From the NCBI RefSeq assembly GCF_001578705.1, contig NZ_KQ969037.1:303360-361022 (forward strand): a stretch of 57,663 nt of DNA. Direction: 5' to 3'. Origin of the DNA: Streptococcus oralis. GTDB lineage: Bacteria; Bacillota; Bacilli; Lactobacillales; Streptococcaceae. A program made the position numbers and the translations under genes. Below are positions 47,297 through 56,727 of this stretch, one piece after another. The first letter of the stretch is position 1, and each line of letters begins with the position of its first letter. A model generated the notes under the pieces. The model was not told the origin of the DNA. It ran no database searches and saw only the letters and a list, made by a program, of their open reading frames with translations.

Positions 47297-48271
47297 ATGG
47301 AAGTTTTTGAAAGTCTCAAAGCCAACCTGGTTGGCAAAAATGCTCGTATCGTTCTCCCTGAAGGGGAAGAACCACGTATCCTTCAAGCAACAAAACGCTT
47401 GGTAAAAGAAACAGAAGTGATTCCTGTTTTGCTTGGAAACCCTGAAAAAATTAAAATTTATCTTGAAATCGAAGGGATCATGGATGGATATGAAGTGATT
47501 GATCCCCAACATTATCCTCAATTCGAAGAAATGGTTGCTGCCTTGGTAGAGCGTCGTAAGGGCAAAATGACTGAAGAAGAAGCACGCAAAGTTTTGGTTG
47601 AAGACGTCAACTACTTTGGTGTTATGTTGGTATACTTGGGCTTGGTAGATGGAATGGTATCAGGTGCTATTCACTCAACTGCCTCAACAGTTCGTCCAGC
47701 CCTTCAAATCATCAAAACGCGTCCAAATGTTACTCGTACTTCAGGTGCTTTTCTTATGGTGCGTGGTACAGAACGCTACTTGTTTGGTGACTGTGCCCTT
47801 AATATCAATCCTGATGCGGAAGCTTTGGCTGAAATTGCTATCAACTCAGCGATTACTGCCAAAATGTTTGGAATTGAACCAAAAATCGCTATGTTGAGTT
47901 ATTCTACAAAAGGTTCAGGATTTGGTGAAAGCGTTGATAAGGTTGTAGAAGCTACTAAAATTGCTCACGACTTGCGTCCTGATCTTGAAATCGATGGTGA
48001 GTTGCAATTTGATGCGGCCTTTGTTCCAGAAACAGCAGCCCTAAAAGCTCCAGGAAGCAGTGTAGCAGGTCAAGCAAATGTCTTCATCTTCCCAGGAATT
48101 GAAGCAGGAAATATCGGCTACAAAATAGCTGAACGCCTAGGTGGTTTCGCAGCTATCGGTCCTGTTCTACAAGGATTGAATAAACCAGTCAACGATCTAT
48201 CACGTGGATGTAACCCAGATGATGTTTACAAATTAACTCTCATCACAGCAGCTCAGGCGATCAATCAATAA
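47297..48271 (+). CDS. pta: Phosphate acetyltransferase
   Basis: It interconverts acetyl-CoA and acetyl phosphate in the overflow pathway that yields ATP through AckA. The 324-residue protein has FGVMLVYLGLVDGMVSGAIH, TRPNVTRTSGAFLMVRGTER, LSYSTKGSGFG and FIFPGIEAGNIGYKIAERLG, standard for the Pta family. A strong AAAGGAG precedes the ATG, with TATAAT about 30 bases upstream. A terminator follows. Confidence 0.96.
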   Translation: MEVFESLKANLVGKNARIVLPEGEEPRILQATKRLVKETEVIPVLLGNPEKIKIYLEIEGIMDGYEVIDPQHYPQFEEMVAALVERRKGKMTEEEARKVLVEDVNYFGVMLVYLGLVDGMVSGAIHSTASTVRPALQIIKTRPNVTRTSGAFLMVRGTERYLFGDCALNINPDAEALAEIAINSAITAKMFGIEPKIAMLSYSTKGSGFGESVDKVVEATKIAHDLRPDLEIDGELQFDAAFVPETAALKAPGSSVAGQANVFIFPGIEAGNIGYKIAERLGGFAAIGPVLQGLNKPVNDLSRGCNPDDVYKLTLITAAQAINQ

Positions 48272-48278
48272 GAAATGG

Positions 48279-48309
48279 AGTCTCTTCCACTAGAGGGAGA
48301 GGCTTTTTA
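48279..48309 (+). terminator. Terminator after pta
   Basis: AGTCTCTTCC (48279-48288) pairs with GGGAGAGGCT (48295-48304) with G-U pairs, followed by TTTTTAG. Confidence 0.75.
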
Positions 48310-48341
48310 GTACTGAGAAAAGGACAGTTAGAAGCTTCTAT

Positions 48342-48349
48342 GTTATACT
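48342..48349 (+). promoter_or_regulatory. Extended -10 promoter of mutY, probably leaderless
   Basis: TGTTATACT (TATACT at 48344-48349) is an extended -10 box lying exactly six bases before the ATG. No ribosome binding site is present, so the mRNA should begin at or next to the start codon. Confidence 0.55.
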
Positions 48350-48355
48350 AGATGT

Positions 48356-49534
48356 ATGTTAGATTTGAAAGAATACGGCGTTGAGATGTGGCCAGAGGAG
48401 AAAATCATTTCTTTTCGTGAGAAACTCCTTGACTGGTATGATGAAAACAAGCGAGATCTACCTTGGCGGAGAAGTAAAAATCCTTATCACATTTGGGTAT
48501 CTGAAATCATGCTTCAGCAGACCAGAGTGGATACAGTCATTCCCTACTATGAACGATTCTTGGACTGGTTTCCAACTGTAGAAAGTTTGGCGAATGCGCC
48601 TGAAGAACGTTTGTTGAAGGCTTGGGAGGGATTGGGCTATTACTCCAGAGTTCGTAATATGCAGACTGCAGCCCAGCAGATTATGGCTGACTTTGGAGGG
48701 GAATTTCCAAACACCTATGAAGGAATTTCTAGTTTGAAAGGGATTGGTCCCTATACTGCGGGAGCTATTTCCAGTATCGCTTTTAACTTGCCTGAGCCAG
48801 CGGTCGATGGCAATGTCATGCGAGTTTTGGCACGTTTGTTTGAGGTTAATCATGATATCGGAGTTCCCAGCAATCGGAAGATTTTCCAAGCTATGATGGA
48901 AATCTTGATTGATCCAGAACGGCCAGGTGACTTTAACCAAGCTTTGATGGATTTGGGTTCTGATATAGAGGCTCCAGTTAATCCTCGACCAGAAGAAAGT
49001 CCTGTTAAGGAATTTAGCGCAGCGTATCAGAATGGAACTATGGATGTATATCCGATTAAAGAACCCAAGAAAAAGCCTCTCCCAATCTATCTCAAGGCTT
49101 TGGTTGTGCGCAATGACCGTGGTCAATATCTTCTTGAGAAAAATGAAAGTGAGAAACTGCTAGCCGGTTTTTGGCATTTCCCCTTGATAGAAGTAGAGAA
49201 GTTTTCACAGGAAGAGGAACAGCTGAATCTGTTTGCTCAGGTCGCTGAAAAAAGCGTTACTTTCGGTCCAACACCCCAAGAAAGTTTTGAGCAAGATTAT
49301 GATTTAGAAGTTGATTGGTCCCATCAAGTATTTGATCAAGTCAAGCATGTATTTAGTCATCGGAAATGGCATATTCAAATCCTAGCGGGTCAGGTGACAG
49401 ATCCGAAACAATTTGATGACAGAGAAATTCGCTGGGTTTCTCCTCATGAATTTTCTGATTATCCATTTGCTAAACCTCAACAAAAGATTTGGCAGGCTTA
49501 TAAAACAGTTCTTGAGGATGAGGGCTGGAATTAG
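48356..49534 (+). CDS. mutY: Adenine DNA glycosylase MutY, Fe-S-cluster-less form
   Basis: MutY removes adenine mispaired with 8-oxoguanine. The 392-residue protein has DLPWRRSKNPYHIWVSEIML at its N-terminus, the helix-hairpin-helix LKGIGPYTAGAISSIAF with the catalytic aspartate in AVDGNVMRVLARL, and a C-terminal Nudix-like domain that reads 8-oxoguanine. The four cysteines that normally hold a [4Fe-4S] cluster are all missing: the segment after FNQALMDLGSD has none. Clusterless MutY is known in lactic acid bacteria. It precedes vicRKX. Confidence 0.94.
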   Translation: MLDLKEYGVEMWPEEKIISFREKLLDWYDENKRDLPWRRSKNPYHIWVSEIMLQQTRVDTVIPYYERFLDWFPTVESLANAPEERLLKAWEGLGYYSRVRNMQTAAQQIMADFGGEFPNTYEGISSLKGIGPYTAGAISSIAFNLPEPAVDGNVMRVLARLFEVNHDIGVPSNRKIFQAMMEILIDPERPGDFNQALMDLGSDIEAPVNPRPEESPVKEFSAAYQNGTMDVYPIKEPKKKPLPIYLKALVVRNDRGQYLLEKNESEKLLAGFWHFPLIEVEKFSQEEEQLNLFAQVAEKSVTFGPTPQESFEQDYDLEVDWSHQVFDQVKHVFSHRKWHIQILAGQVTDPKQFDDREIRWVSPHEFSDYPFAKPQQKIWQAYKTVLEDEGWN

Positions 49535-49590
49535 CCATTTGTGCCTTCTTTACATTTTTTTGTTATAATAGATAAAGAAAAGGTGAACAT

Positions 49591-50298
49591 ATGAAAAAAA
49601 TATTAGTTGTAGATGATGAGAAACCAATCTCAGATATTATTAAGTTTAATATGACCAAGGAAGGCTATGAGGTTGTAACAGCCTTTAACGGTAGAGAAGC
49701 TATCGAGCTATTTGAGGTGGAGCAACCAGATATTATTATCCTGGATTTGATGCTTCCTGAAATCGATGGTTTAGAAGTTGCTAAGACCATTCGTAAGACT
49801 AGCAGTGTTCCAATCATTATGCTATCGGCCAAGGATAGCGAGTTTGACAAGGTTATCGGTTTAGAACTTGGGGCAGATGATTATGTGACCAAACCCTTCT
49901 CAAATCGTGAGTTGCAAGCGCGTGTGAAGGCCTTGCTCCGTCGTACAGATCTCGCTTCAGCTGATAGTCAAGAGTCTGATGAAAAGAAATCCCAACCCCT
50001 GCAGATTGGCGATTTGGAAATTGTCCCAGATGCTTATGTGGCTAAGAAATACGGTGAGGAATTAGAGCTGACTCATCGTGAGTTTGAGCTCTTGTACCAC
50101 TTGGCTTCCCATATTGGACAAGTCATTACGCGTGAACACTTACTTGAGACTGTTTGGGGTTATGACTATTTTGGTGATGTTCGTACAGTAGACGTGACCA
50201 TCCGACGTTTGCGTGAAAAAATTGAAGACACTCCAAGCCGTCCAGAATACATCCTAACACGTCGTGGTGTGGGGTACTATATGAGAAATAATGATTGA
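49591..50298 (+). CDS. vicR: VicR (WalR), essential response regulator
   Basis: It controls cell-wall hydrolases such as PcsB and surface homeostasis. The 235-residue OmpR-family protein has a receiver domain with [12 protein letters not shown], phospho-acceptor D52 in [13 protein letters not shown] and [17 protein letters not shown]-binding domain follows, with [20 protein letters not shown] and [15 protein letters not shown]. VicK starts within its last codons. TATAAT and AAAAGGTG lie upstream. Confidence 0.97.
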   Translation: MKKILVVDDEKPISDIIKFNMTKEGYEVVTAFNGREAIELFEVEQPDIIILDLMLPEIDGLEVAKTIRKTSSVPIIMLSAKDSEFDKVIGLELGADDYVTKPFSNRELQARVKALLRRTDLASADSQESDEKKSQPLQIGDLEIVPDAYVAKKYGEELELTHREFELLYHLASHIGQVITREHLLETVWGYDYFGDVRTVDVTIRRLREKIEDTPSRPEYILTRRGVGYYMRNND

Positions 50299-51640
50299 AG
50301 ATATTAGACAAACGATTCTGACCAGTGATTTTATCTTTATTTTGATTTTGCTGGGCTTTATCTTGGTGGTCACCTTGCTATTGCTAGAAAATCGCCGTGA
50401 TAATATTCGACTAAAGCAGATTAATCAAAAGGTCAAGGATTTGATTGCAGGGGATTATTCTCGAGTTTTGGATATGCAGGGAAGTTCTGAAATTACCAAC
50501 ATTACCAATAACCTCAATGATTTGTCTGAGGTTATTCGTTTAACGCAGGAAAATCTGGAGCAAGAAACAAAAAGGCTTAACAGTATTCTTTCTTATATGA
50601 CAGATGGAGTTCTTGCAACCAATCGTCGTGGTCAGATTACTATGATTAACGATATGGCTAAGAAACAGCTGGGTATCGTAAAAGAAGAAGCATTGAACAA
50701 AAGCATTCTAGAATTGCTTAAGATAGAGGAAGAGTATGAACTGCGTGACCTCATTACACAGATTCCCGAATTGATGATTGATTCCCAAAATGCTAATGGA
50801 GAATATCTTAGCCTTCGTGTGCGTTTTGCACTCATTCGTCGTGAGTCTGGATTCATCTCTGGTTTGGTTGCCGTTTTGCACGATACGACTGAACAGGAGA
50901 AGGAAGAGCGTGAACGGAGACTCTTCGTGTCCAATGTTAGCCATGAGTTGAGGACTCCTTTGACGAGTGTTAAATCTTATCTTGAAGCCTTAGACGAGGG
51001 AGCCTTATATGATTCTGTTGCTCCTGATTTTATCAAGGTTTCGCTTGATGAAACCAACCGTATGATGCGGATGGTGACAGATCTCTTGCATCTCTCTCGT
51101 ATTGATAATGCGACCACTCAATTGGATGTGGAATTGATTAATTTTACAGCCTTCATCACCTTTATCCTCAATCGTTTCGATAAGATGAGGAGCCAGGATG
51201 AAGAGAAAAAATATGAGCTGGTTAGAGATTACCCAATCAATTCAGTTTGGATCGAGATTGATACCGATAAAATGACCCAGGTGATTGATAATATTCTCAA
51301 CAATGCCATCAAGTACTCACCAGATGGTGGGAAAATCACTGTCAGCATGAAAACTACTGATGACCAGATGATTTTATCCATAAAAGACCAAGGTCTAGGT
51401 ATTCCAAAGCAAGATTTGCCGAAGATTTTTGACCGCTTTTACCGTGTGGATCGTGCAAGAAGTCGTGCTCAAGGTGGAACTGGTCTAGGTCTGGCTATTG
51501 CAAAGGAAATCATCAAACAACACAATGGCTTTATTTGGGCCAAAAGTGAATACGGTAAGGGATCAACCTTTACCATCGTGCTCCCTTATGATAAGGATGC
51601 CGTAAAAGAAGAAATATGGGAGGACGAAATAGAAGATTAG
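50291..51640 (+). CDS. vicK: VicK (WalK), sensor histidine kinase
   Basis: VicK phosphorylates VicR. The 449-residue protein has one membrane helix (about residues 12-32) and practically no extracellular part, as is typical of streptococci. HAMP and PAS segments follow ([20 protein letters not shown]). The phospho-histidine lies in [20 protein letters not shown] and the ATPase domain has [19 protein letters not shown] and [13 protein letters not shown]. It overlaps vicR by eight bases. Confidence 0.96.
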   Translation: MIEDIRQTILTSDFIFILILLGFILVVTLLLLENRRDNIRLKQINQKVKDLIAGDYSRVLDMQGSSEITNITNNLNDLSEVIRLTQENLEQETKRLNSILSYMTDGVLATNRRGQITMINDMAKKQLGIVKEEALNKSILELLKIEEEYELRDLITQIPELMIDSQNANGEYLSLRVRFALIRRESGFISGLVAVLHDTTEQEKEERERRLFVSNVSHELRTPLTSVKSYLEALDEGALYDSVAPDFIKVSLDETNRMMRMVTDLLHLSRIDNATTQLDVELINFTAFITFILNRFDKMRSQDEEKKYELVRDYPINSVWIEIDTDKMTQVIDNILNNAIKYSPDGGKITVSMKTTDDQMILSIKDQGLGIPKQDLPKIFDRFYRVDRARSRAQGGTGLGLAIAKEIIKQHNGFIWAKSEYGKGSTFTIVLPYDKDAVKEEIWEDEIED

Positions 51641-51641
51641 A

Positions 51642-52450
51642 ATGAGTGAAATAGGCTTTAAATACAGTATTTTAGCATCAGGTTCCAGTGGAAATTCCTT
51701 TTATCTGGAAACCCCAAAAAGAAAATCTTAGTGGATGCAGGCTTGTCTGGTAAGAAAATTACCAGTCTCTTGAGTGAAATCAACCGCAAACCTGAGGATC
51801 TGGATGCGATTTTGATTACGCATGAGCATTCCGACCATATCCATGGAGTCGGTGTATTGGCTCGTAAGTATGGTATGGATCTTTACGCTAATGAGAAAAC
51901 TTGGCAAGCTATGGAAAATAGCAAGTACCTCGGTAAGGTTGATTCATCCCAGAAGCACATTTTTGAGATGGGAAAAACCAAAACCTTTGGCGATATCGAC
52001 ATCGAGAGTTTTGGGGTCAGCCACGATGCCGCAGCGCCACAGTTTTACCGCTTTATGAAAGATGACAAGAGTTTTGTCATGTTGACCGATACAGGTTATG
52101 TAAGTGACCGTATGGCAGGAATTGTCGAGAATGCTGACGGTTACCTCATCGAGTCCAACCACGATGTGGAGATTTTGCGAGCAGGTTCTTACGCTTGGCG
52201 ACTCAAACAGCGAATCCTATCTGATCTTGGTCACCTCTCTAACGAAGACGGTGCTGAGGCCATGATTCGTGCAATGGGAAATCGGACTAAGAAAATCTAC
52301 CTTGGACATTTGTCTAAGGAGAACAATATCAAAGAACTGGCTCATATGACCATGGTCAATCAGCTAGCACAAGCTGATTTGGATGTAGGAGTAGACTTTA
52401 AGGTTTACGACACCTCTCCCGATACCGCAACACCACTGACAGATATATAA
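51642..52450 (+). pseudogene. vicX: vicX (yycJ), frameshifted metallo-beta-lactamase-fold hydrolase
   Basis: VicX is the third gene of the vicRKX operon, a metallo-beta-lactamase-fold exonuclease-like protein. Frame 1 gives SEIGFKYSILASGSSGNSFY to ETPK and then hits TAG. The rest (ILVDAGLSGKKITSLLSEI, metal site THEHSDHIHGVG, later FGVSHDAA and LGHLSKENN) is in another frame. One extra A in the A5 tract 51716-51720 restores the protein (ETPKKKILVDAG), about 269 residues. A real mutation and a sequencing error are equally possible. An internal start at 51731 would lack the first strand. Confidence 0.88.
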
Positions 52451-52474
52451 AAAAGAAGGCGAGTGCCTTCTTTT
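52451..52474. terminator. Bidirectional terminator between vicX and the thioredoxin-like gene
   Basis: AAAAGAAGGC (52451-52460) and GCCTTCTTTT (52465-52474) form a perfect 10-bp stem with a GAGT loop between convergent genes. Confidence 0.9.
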
Positions 52475-52482
52475 ATTATCTT

Positions 52483-52830
52483 TTACAATCCTGCAAATTC
52501 TTTGATTTCTTGTGCTGACATTGAAGAGTCGCAACGGACATTGATTTGACCATCTGCAACGTGGACAAAGCCTGGAACAGTTGGAATTCCATAACGTGAA
52601 CGGAATTCTTGCAACTCATTGAGTTGACTTGGTTCTTCACTGTTGATGAAGTAGATGTGTGCTTTAGTTTCAGATAGGACACCTGCCAATGTGCCAGCAA
52701 ATTTACGACAGTAAGGACAAGTTTTGCGACCGATGAAGAAGGTTGCTGTTTCTTTATTATTGAGTGCTTCTTGGGCACGGGCAACAGTAGTCACTTCAAG
52801 GTCTTTAATATCTTCTAAAAACTGATTCAT
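52483..52830 (-). CDS. Thioredoxin-like protein (Bta / bacteriocin transport accessory type)
   Basis: The 115-residue protein has a thioredoxin fold with CPYC in FFIGRKTCPYCRKFAGTLAG and a cis-proline segment IPTVPGFVHV. No signal peptide is visible, so it is cytoplasmic or membrane-peripheral. Streptococcal homologues are annotated as bacteriocin transport accessory protein, but no bacteriocin genes lie nearby, so a general disulfide-exchange role is as likely. Confidence 0.85.
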   Translation of the reverse strand: MNQFLEDIKDLEVTTVARAQEALNNKETATFFIGRKTCPYCRKFAGTLAGVLSETKAHIYFINSEEPSQLNELQEFRSRYGIPTVPGFVHVADGQINVRCDSSMSAQEIKEFAGL

Positions 52831-52904
52831 AAGAATACCTCTCTTTTTTTGATAAAACTAGTATGCCACAAAGTTTATAAAATTGCTCGGATTTGATACG
52901 AAAA

Positions 52905-52932
52905 AAAGATGAGATCGTTTTATCTCATCTTT
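52905..52932 (-). terminator. Terminator after the phosphohexomutase gene
   Basis: AAAGATGAGAT (52905-52915) and ATCTCATCTTT (52922-52932) form an 11-bp stem, and on the reverse strand a T7 run follows. Confidence 0.88.
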
Positions 52933-52940
52933 CATCTTGC

Positions 52941-54659
52941 TTATTTTACAAAGGCATTGATTTCTGCTTCGATGTTGGCGATCTTAGCTTGAGAATCTTC
53001 GTTGCTTTGACCCACCACGGCAATGTAGAACTTGATTTTTGGTTCTGTACCTGAAGGGCGAACAGCGATCCAAGAACCATCCGCAAGAGTGTATTTCAAA
53101 ACATCACTTGGAGGAGTTGTTAAGGCAGTTACAATACCATCAGCAGTAGTAGAAGTTTGTGCCTTGAAGTCTTCTGTGATTGAGATAGCAGTAGCGTTAA
53201 ATTCTTTCGGACCATTGTCACGGAACTTAGCCATGATTGCTTTGATTTGCTCAGCTCCATCGACACCTGAAAGAGTAACAGAGATGGTCTTTTCAGCATA
53301 GTAGCCATACTCTTTGTAAATTTCTTCAATACCGTCAGCGAGTGTCAAACCACGTGAACGATAGTAGGCAGCAAGTTCAGCAACGACAAGAACGGCTTGG
53401 ATCGCGTCTTTATCACGTACGAATGGTTTGATCAAGTAACCGAAGCTTTCTTCAAATCCCATCATGTAAGTGTGATTGTGTTTTTCTTCGAATTCCTGGA
53501 TTTTTTCAGCGATGAATTTGAAACCAGTCAAAACGTTGAACATGGTTGCGCCGTAGCTTTCAGCAATCTTCGTTACCAAGTCAGTTGATACGATGGATTT
53601 GCAGAGGGCTGCATTTTCAGGAAGAGTTCCAGCATTTTTGTGGGCTTCCAAGATGTATTTAGCCATGATAGCGCCGATTTGGTTACCTGAAAGGTTAAGG
53701 TAGCTACCATCTTTTTGAAGGACTTCAACACCAACACGGTCAGCGTCAGGGTCAGTTGCAACAAGAACATCCGCACCAACTTGACGACCAAGCTCTTCAG
53801 CAAGGGCGAAAGCTGCTTGGCTTTCTGGGTTTGGAGATTTCACAGTAGAGAAATCAGGGTCTGGAGTTGCTTGCGCTTCAACGACTTGGACAGAGTCAAA
53901 TCCTGCTTGAGCAAGGGCACGACGAGCCAACATTTCTCCAGTACCATGAAGTGGTGTGTAGATAATCTTCATGTCTTTACCGAATTCTTCAATCAAGGCT
54001 GGGTTGATGTTAACATCTTTGACTTCTTTGAGGTATTCAACATCGACAGCTTCGCCGATCACTTCAATCAAGCCAGAAGCTTTTTCAGCTTCGACATCAG
54101 CAACTTCGACAGCGAATGGATTTTCGATTGCACGAATATAAGTAGTCAAAGCGTTCGCATCGTGTGGAGGCATTTGACCGCCATCTTCACCATAAACCTT
54201 GTAACCGTTAAATGGAGCAGGGTTGTGGCTGGCAGTAATCATGATACCTGCGAAACAGTTGAGGTGACGAACAGCGAATGAAAGTTCTGGAGTTGGACGA
54301 AGGCTTTCAAATACATAAGATTTGATACCATGTTTAGCAAGAACTGCAGCAGATTCAAAGGCAAACTCAGGTGAGAAGTGACGACTATCATAGGCAATTG
54401 CCACACCACGTTCTTTTTCATTTCCACCTTTTGATTCAATCAAACGAGCCAATCCTTCAGTTGCTTGACGGACAACATAGATATTGATACGATTTGTACC
54501 AGCACCGATTAAGCCACGCATACCAGCAGTACCAAATTCAAGATTTGCATAGAAGGCATCTTCCTTTGTTTTTTCATCCATATTTTCCAAATCTTGACGA
54601 AGGTAGTCAGGAAGTTCAGCAAAATCGACCCATTTTTGATAATTTTCTTGGTAAGTCAT
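52941..54659 (-). CDS. pgm: Phosphoglucomutase / phosphomannomutase
   Basis: It interconverts glucose 6- and 1-phosphate, supplying UDP-glucose for capsule, teichoic acid and glycolipid synthesis. The 572-residue protein has the substrate loop FGTAGMRGLIGAGTNRIN, active-site serine in MITASHNPAPFNGYKVYGED, metal-binding DPDADRVGVEV, sugar-binding GFEESFGYL and phosphate-binding RPSGTEPKIKFY. All catalytic elements are intact. It is transcribed alone. Confidence 0.95.
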   Translation of the reverse strand: MTYQENYQKWVDFAELPDYLRQDLENMDEKTKEDAFYANLEFGTAGMRGLIGAGTNRINIYVVRQATEGLARLIESKGGNEKERGVAIAYDSRHFSPEFAFESAAVLAKHGIKSYVFESLRPTPELSFAVRHLNCFAGIMITASHNPAPFNGYKVYGEDGGQMPPHDANALTTYIRAIENPFAVEVADVEAEKASGLIEVIGEAVDVEYLKEVKDVNINPALIEEFGKDMKIIYTPLHGTGEMLARRALAQAGFDSVQVVEAQATPDPDFSTVKSPNPESQAAFALAEELGRQVGADVLVATDPDADRVGVEVLQKDGSYLNLSGNQIGAIMAKYILEAHKNAGTLPENAALCKSIVSTDLVTKIAESYGATMFNVLTGFKFIAEKIQEFEEKHNHTYMMGFEESFGYLIKPFVRDKDAIQAVLVVAELAAYYRSRGLTLADGIEEIYKEYGYYAEKTISVTLSGVDGAEQIKAIMAKFRDNGPKEFNATAISITEDFKAQTSTTADGIVTALTTPPSDVLKYTLADGSWIAVRPSGTEPKIKFYIAVVGQSNEDSQAKIANIEAEINAFVK

Positions 54660-54778
54660 AAAGTGTCTCCTTTTTTGTAAATTCTTTTAATCGCTTTCAT
54701 TATATCACGATTTATCATTTTAGTAAAACGTTAGCATAACTTTCTGAAAAAGCTTGAAATGAAATGGATCCTATAGTC

Positions 54779-54807
54779 TTGAACCCCTTAGGGAAACATG
54801 CTATACT
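54779..54807 (+). promoter_or_regulatory. Promoter of the ABC-F gene, probably leaderless
   Basis: TTGAAC (54779-54784), a 17-nt spacer and TATACT (54802-54807) are followed by only six bases before the ATG at 54814. The predicted transcription start coincides with the start codon. Confidence 0.65.
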
Positions 54808-54813
54808 ACCTAT

Positions 54814-56715
54814 ATGATTATTTTACAAGCTAATAAAATTGAACGTTCATTTGCAGGAGAGGTTCTTTTTGATAATATCAATCTGCAAGTAGATGAACGA
54901 GATCGGATTGCCCTCGTTGGGAAAAATGGTGCAGGTAAGTCTACTCTTTTGAAGATTTTGGTTGGAGAAGAGGAGCCAACCAGTGGAGAAATCAATAAGA
55001 AAAAAGATATTTCTCTATCTTACCTAGCCCAAGATAGCCGTTTTGAGTCTGAAAATACCATCTACGATGAAATGCTCCATGTTTTTGATGATCTACGTCG
55101 GACTGAGAAGCAACTTCGTCAGATGGAGTTGGAGATGGGTGAAAAGTCTGGTGAGGATTTGGATAAACTGATGGCGGATTATGACCGTTTGTCAGAGAAT
55201 TTCCGTCAAGCAGGCGGCTTTACCTATGAAGCTGATATCCGTGCTATCTTGAATGGTTTCAAGTTTGATGAATCTATGTGGCAGATGAAAATTGCTGAGC
55301 TTTCTGGCGGTCAAAATACTCGTCTGGCACTGGCTAAAATGCTCCTTGAAAAGCCCAATCTCTTGGTCTTGGACGAGCCAACCAACCACTTGGATATTGA
55401 AACCATAGCCTGGTTGGAAAATTACTTGATAAACTATAGCGGTGCCCTCATTATTGTCAGCCACGACCGTTACTTCTTAGACAAGGTTGCGACGATTACG
55501 CTGGATTTGACCAAACATTCTTTGGATCGCTATGTGGGAAATTACTCTCGTTTCGTTGAACAAAAAGAGCAAAAGCTAGCAACGGAAGCTAAGAACTATG
55601 AAAAGCAGCAGAAGGAAATCGCTGCTCTGGAAGACTTTGTCAATCGTAATCTAGTACGAGCTTCGACAACCAAACGTGCCCAATCTCGCCGGAAACAACT
55701 GGAAAAAATGGAGCGTTTGGACAAGCCTGAAGCTGGCAAGAAATCAGCCAATATGACTTTCCAGTCTGAAAAAACATCAGGAAATGTCGTTTTGACAGTT
55801 GAAAATGCTGCTATTGGCTATGATGGGGAAATATTGTCAGAACCTATCAATCTTGACCTTCGTAAAATGAATGCTGTTGCCATAGTAGGACCAAATGGCA
55901 TTGGGAAGTCAACCTTTATCAAGTCAATAGTAGACCAGATCCCTTTTATCAAAGGAGAGAAGCGTTTTGGTGCCAATGTTGAGGTCGGCTACTATGACCA
56001 GACTCAAAGCAAGTTGACACCAAGTAATACTGTTCTGGATGAACTTTGGAATGATTTTAAACTGACACCAGAAGTTGAAATACGTAACCGTCTTGGCGCT
56101 TTCCTCTTCTCAGGGGATGATGTTAAAAAATCAGTTGGAATGCTGTCTGGTGGCGAGAAAGCTCGTTTGCTTCTTGCAAAACTTTCAATGGAAAACAATA
56201 ACTTCCTGATTCTTGACGAGCCGACCAACCACTTGGACATTGATAGCAAGGAAGTTTTGGAAAATGCCCTGATTGACTTTGATGGAACCCTTCTTTTCGT
56301 CAGTCACGACCGTTATTTCATCAACCGTGTAGCCACTCATGTTTTGGAATTGTCCGAGAATGGTTCGACCCTCTATCTAGGAGATTATGACTACTATGTT
56401 GAGAAGAAAGCAGAAGTAGAAGCGAGCCAGACAGAGGAAGCTTCAATGAGTAATCAAGCAAAAGAAGCAAGTCCAGCTAATGACTACCAGGCACAAAAAG
56501 AAAGTCAAAAAGAAGCCCGCAAGCTCATGCGTCAAATCGAGAGTTTGGAAGTTGAAATCGAAGAGTTAGAAACTCAAAGCCAAGCCATTTCTGAAAAAAT
56601 GCTGGAAACCAATGATGCTGAAAAACTCATGGAATTGCAGGCTGAACTGGACAAAATCAGCCATCGTCAAGAAGAGGCTATGCTTGAGTGGGAGGAATTA
56701 TCGGAGCAGGTGTAG
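54814..56715 (+). CDS. ABC-F family ATPase (ribosome-associated type)
   Basis: ABC-F proteins have two ATPase domains and no membrane part. They act on ribosomes, easing stalled translation or protecting against antibiotics. The 633-residue protein has Walker A GKNGAGKST and GPNGIGKST, signatures LSGGQNTRLALAKMLLEKPN and LSGGEKARLLLAKLSMEN, and two LDEPTNHLD Walker B boxes. The inter-domain linker (about residues 240-310) is charged and helical. A C-terminal coiled coil follows (about 550-633, Glu/Lys-rich), as in YdiF/Uup-like housekeeping members. No evidence ties it to a resistance phenotype. Confidence 0.93.
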   Translation: MIILQANKIERSFAGEVLFDNINLQVDERDRIALVGKNGAGKSTLLKILVGEEEPTSGEINKKKDISLSYLAQDSRFESENTIYDEMLHVFDDLRRTEKQLRQMELEMGEKSGEDLDKLMADYDRLSENFRQAGGFTYEADIRAILNGFKFDESMWQMKIAELSGGQNTRLALAKMLLEKPNLLVLDEPTNHLDIETIAWLENYLINYSGALIIVSHDRYFLDKVATITLDLTKHSLDRYVGNYSRFVEQKEQKLATEAKNYEKQQKEIAALEDFVNRNLVRASTTKRAQSRRKQLEKMERLDKPEAGKKSANMTFQSEKTSGNVVLTVENAAIGYDGEILSEPINLDLRKMNAVAIVGPNGIGKSTFIKSIVDQIPFIKGEKRFGANVEVGYYDQTQSKLTPSNTVLDELWNDFKLTPEVEIRNRLGAFLFSGDDVKKSVGMLSGGEKARLLLAKLSMENNNFLILDEPTNHLDIDSKEVLENALIDFDGTLLFVSHDRYFINRVATHVLELSENGSTLYLGDYDYYVEKKAEVEASQTEEASMSNQAKEASPANDYQAQKESQKEARKLMRQIESLEVEIEELETQSQAISEKMLETNDAEKLMELQAELDKISHRQEEAMLEWEELSEQV

Positions 56716-56727
56716 AAGGAGTAATAG

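Noticed and set aside
53715-54281. 188-codon forward frame opposite the phosphohexomutase gene
   Set aside because: It is antisense to a well-conserved enzyme, and its composition is that of a complementary-strand shadow.
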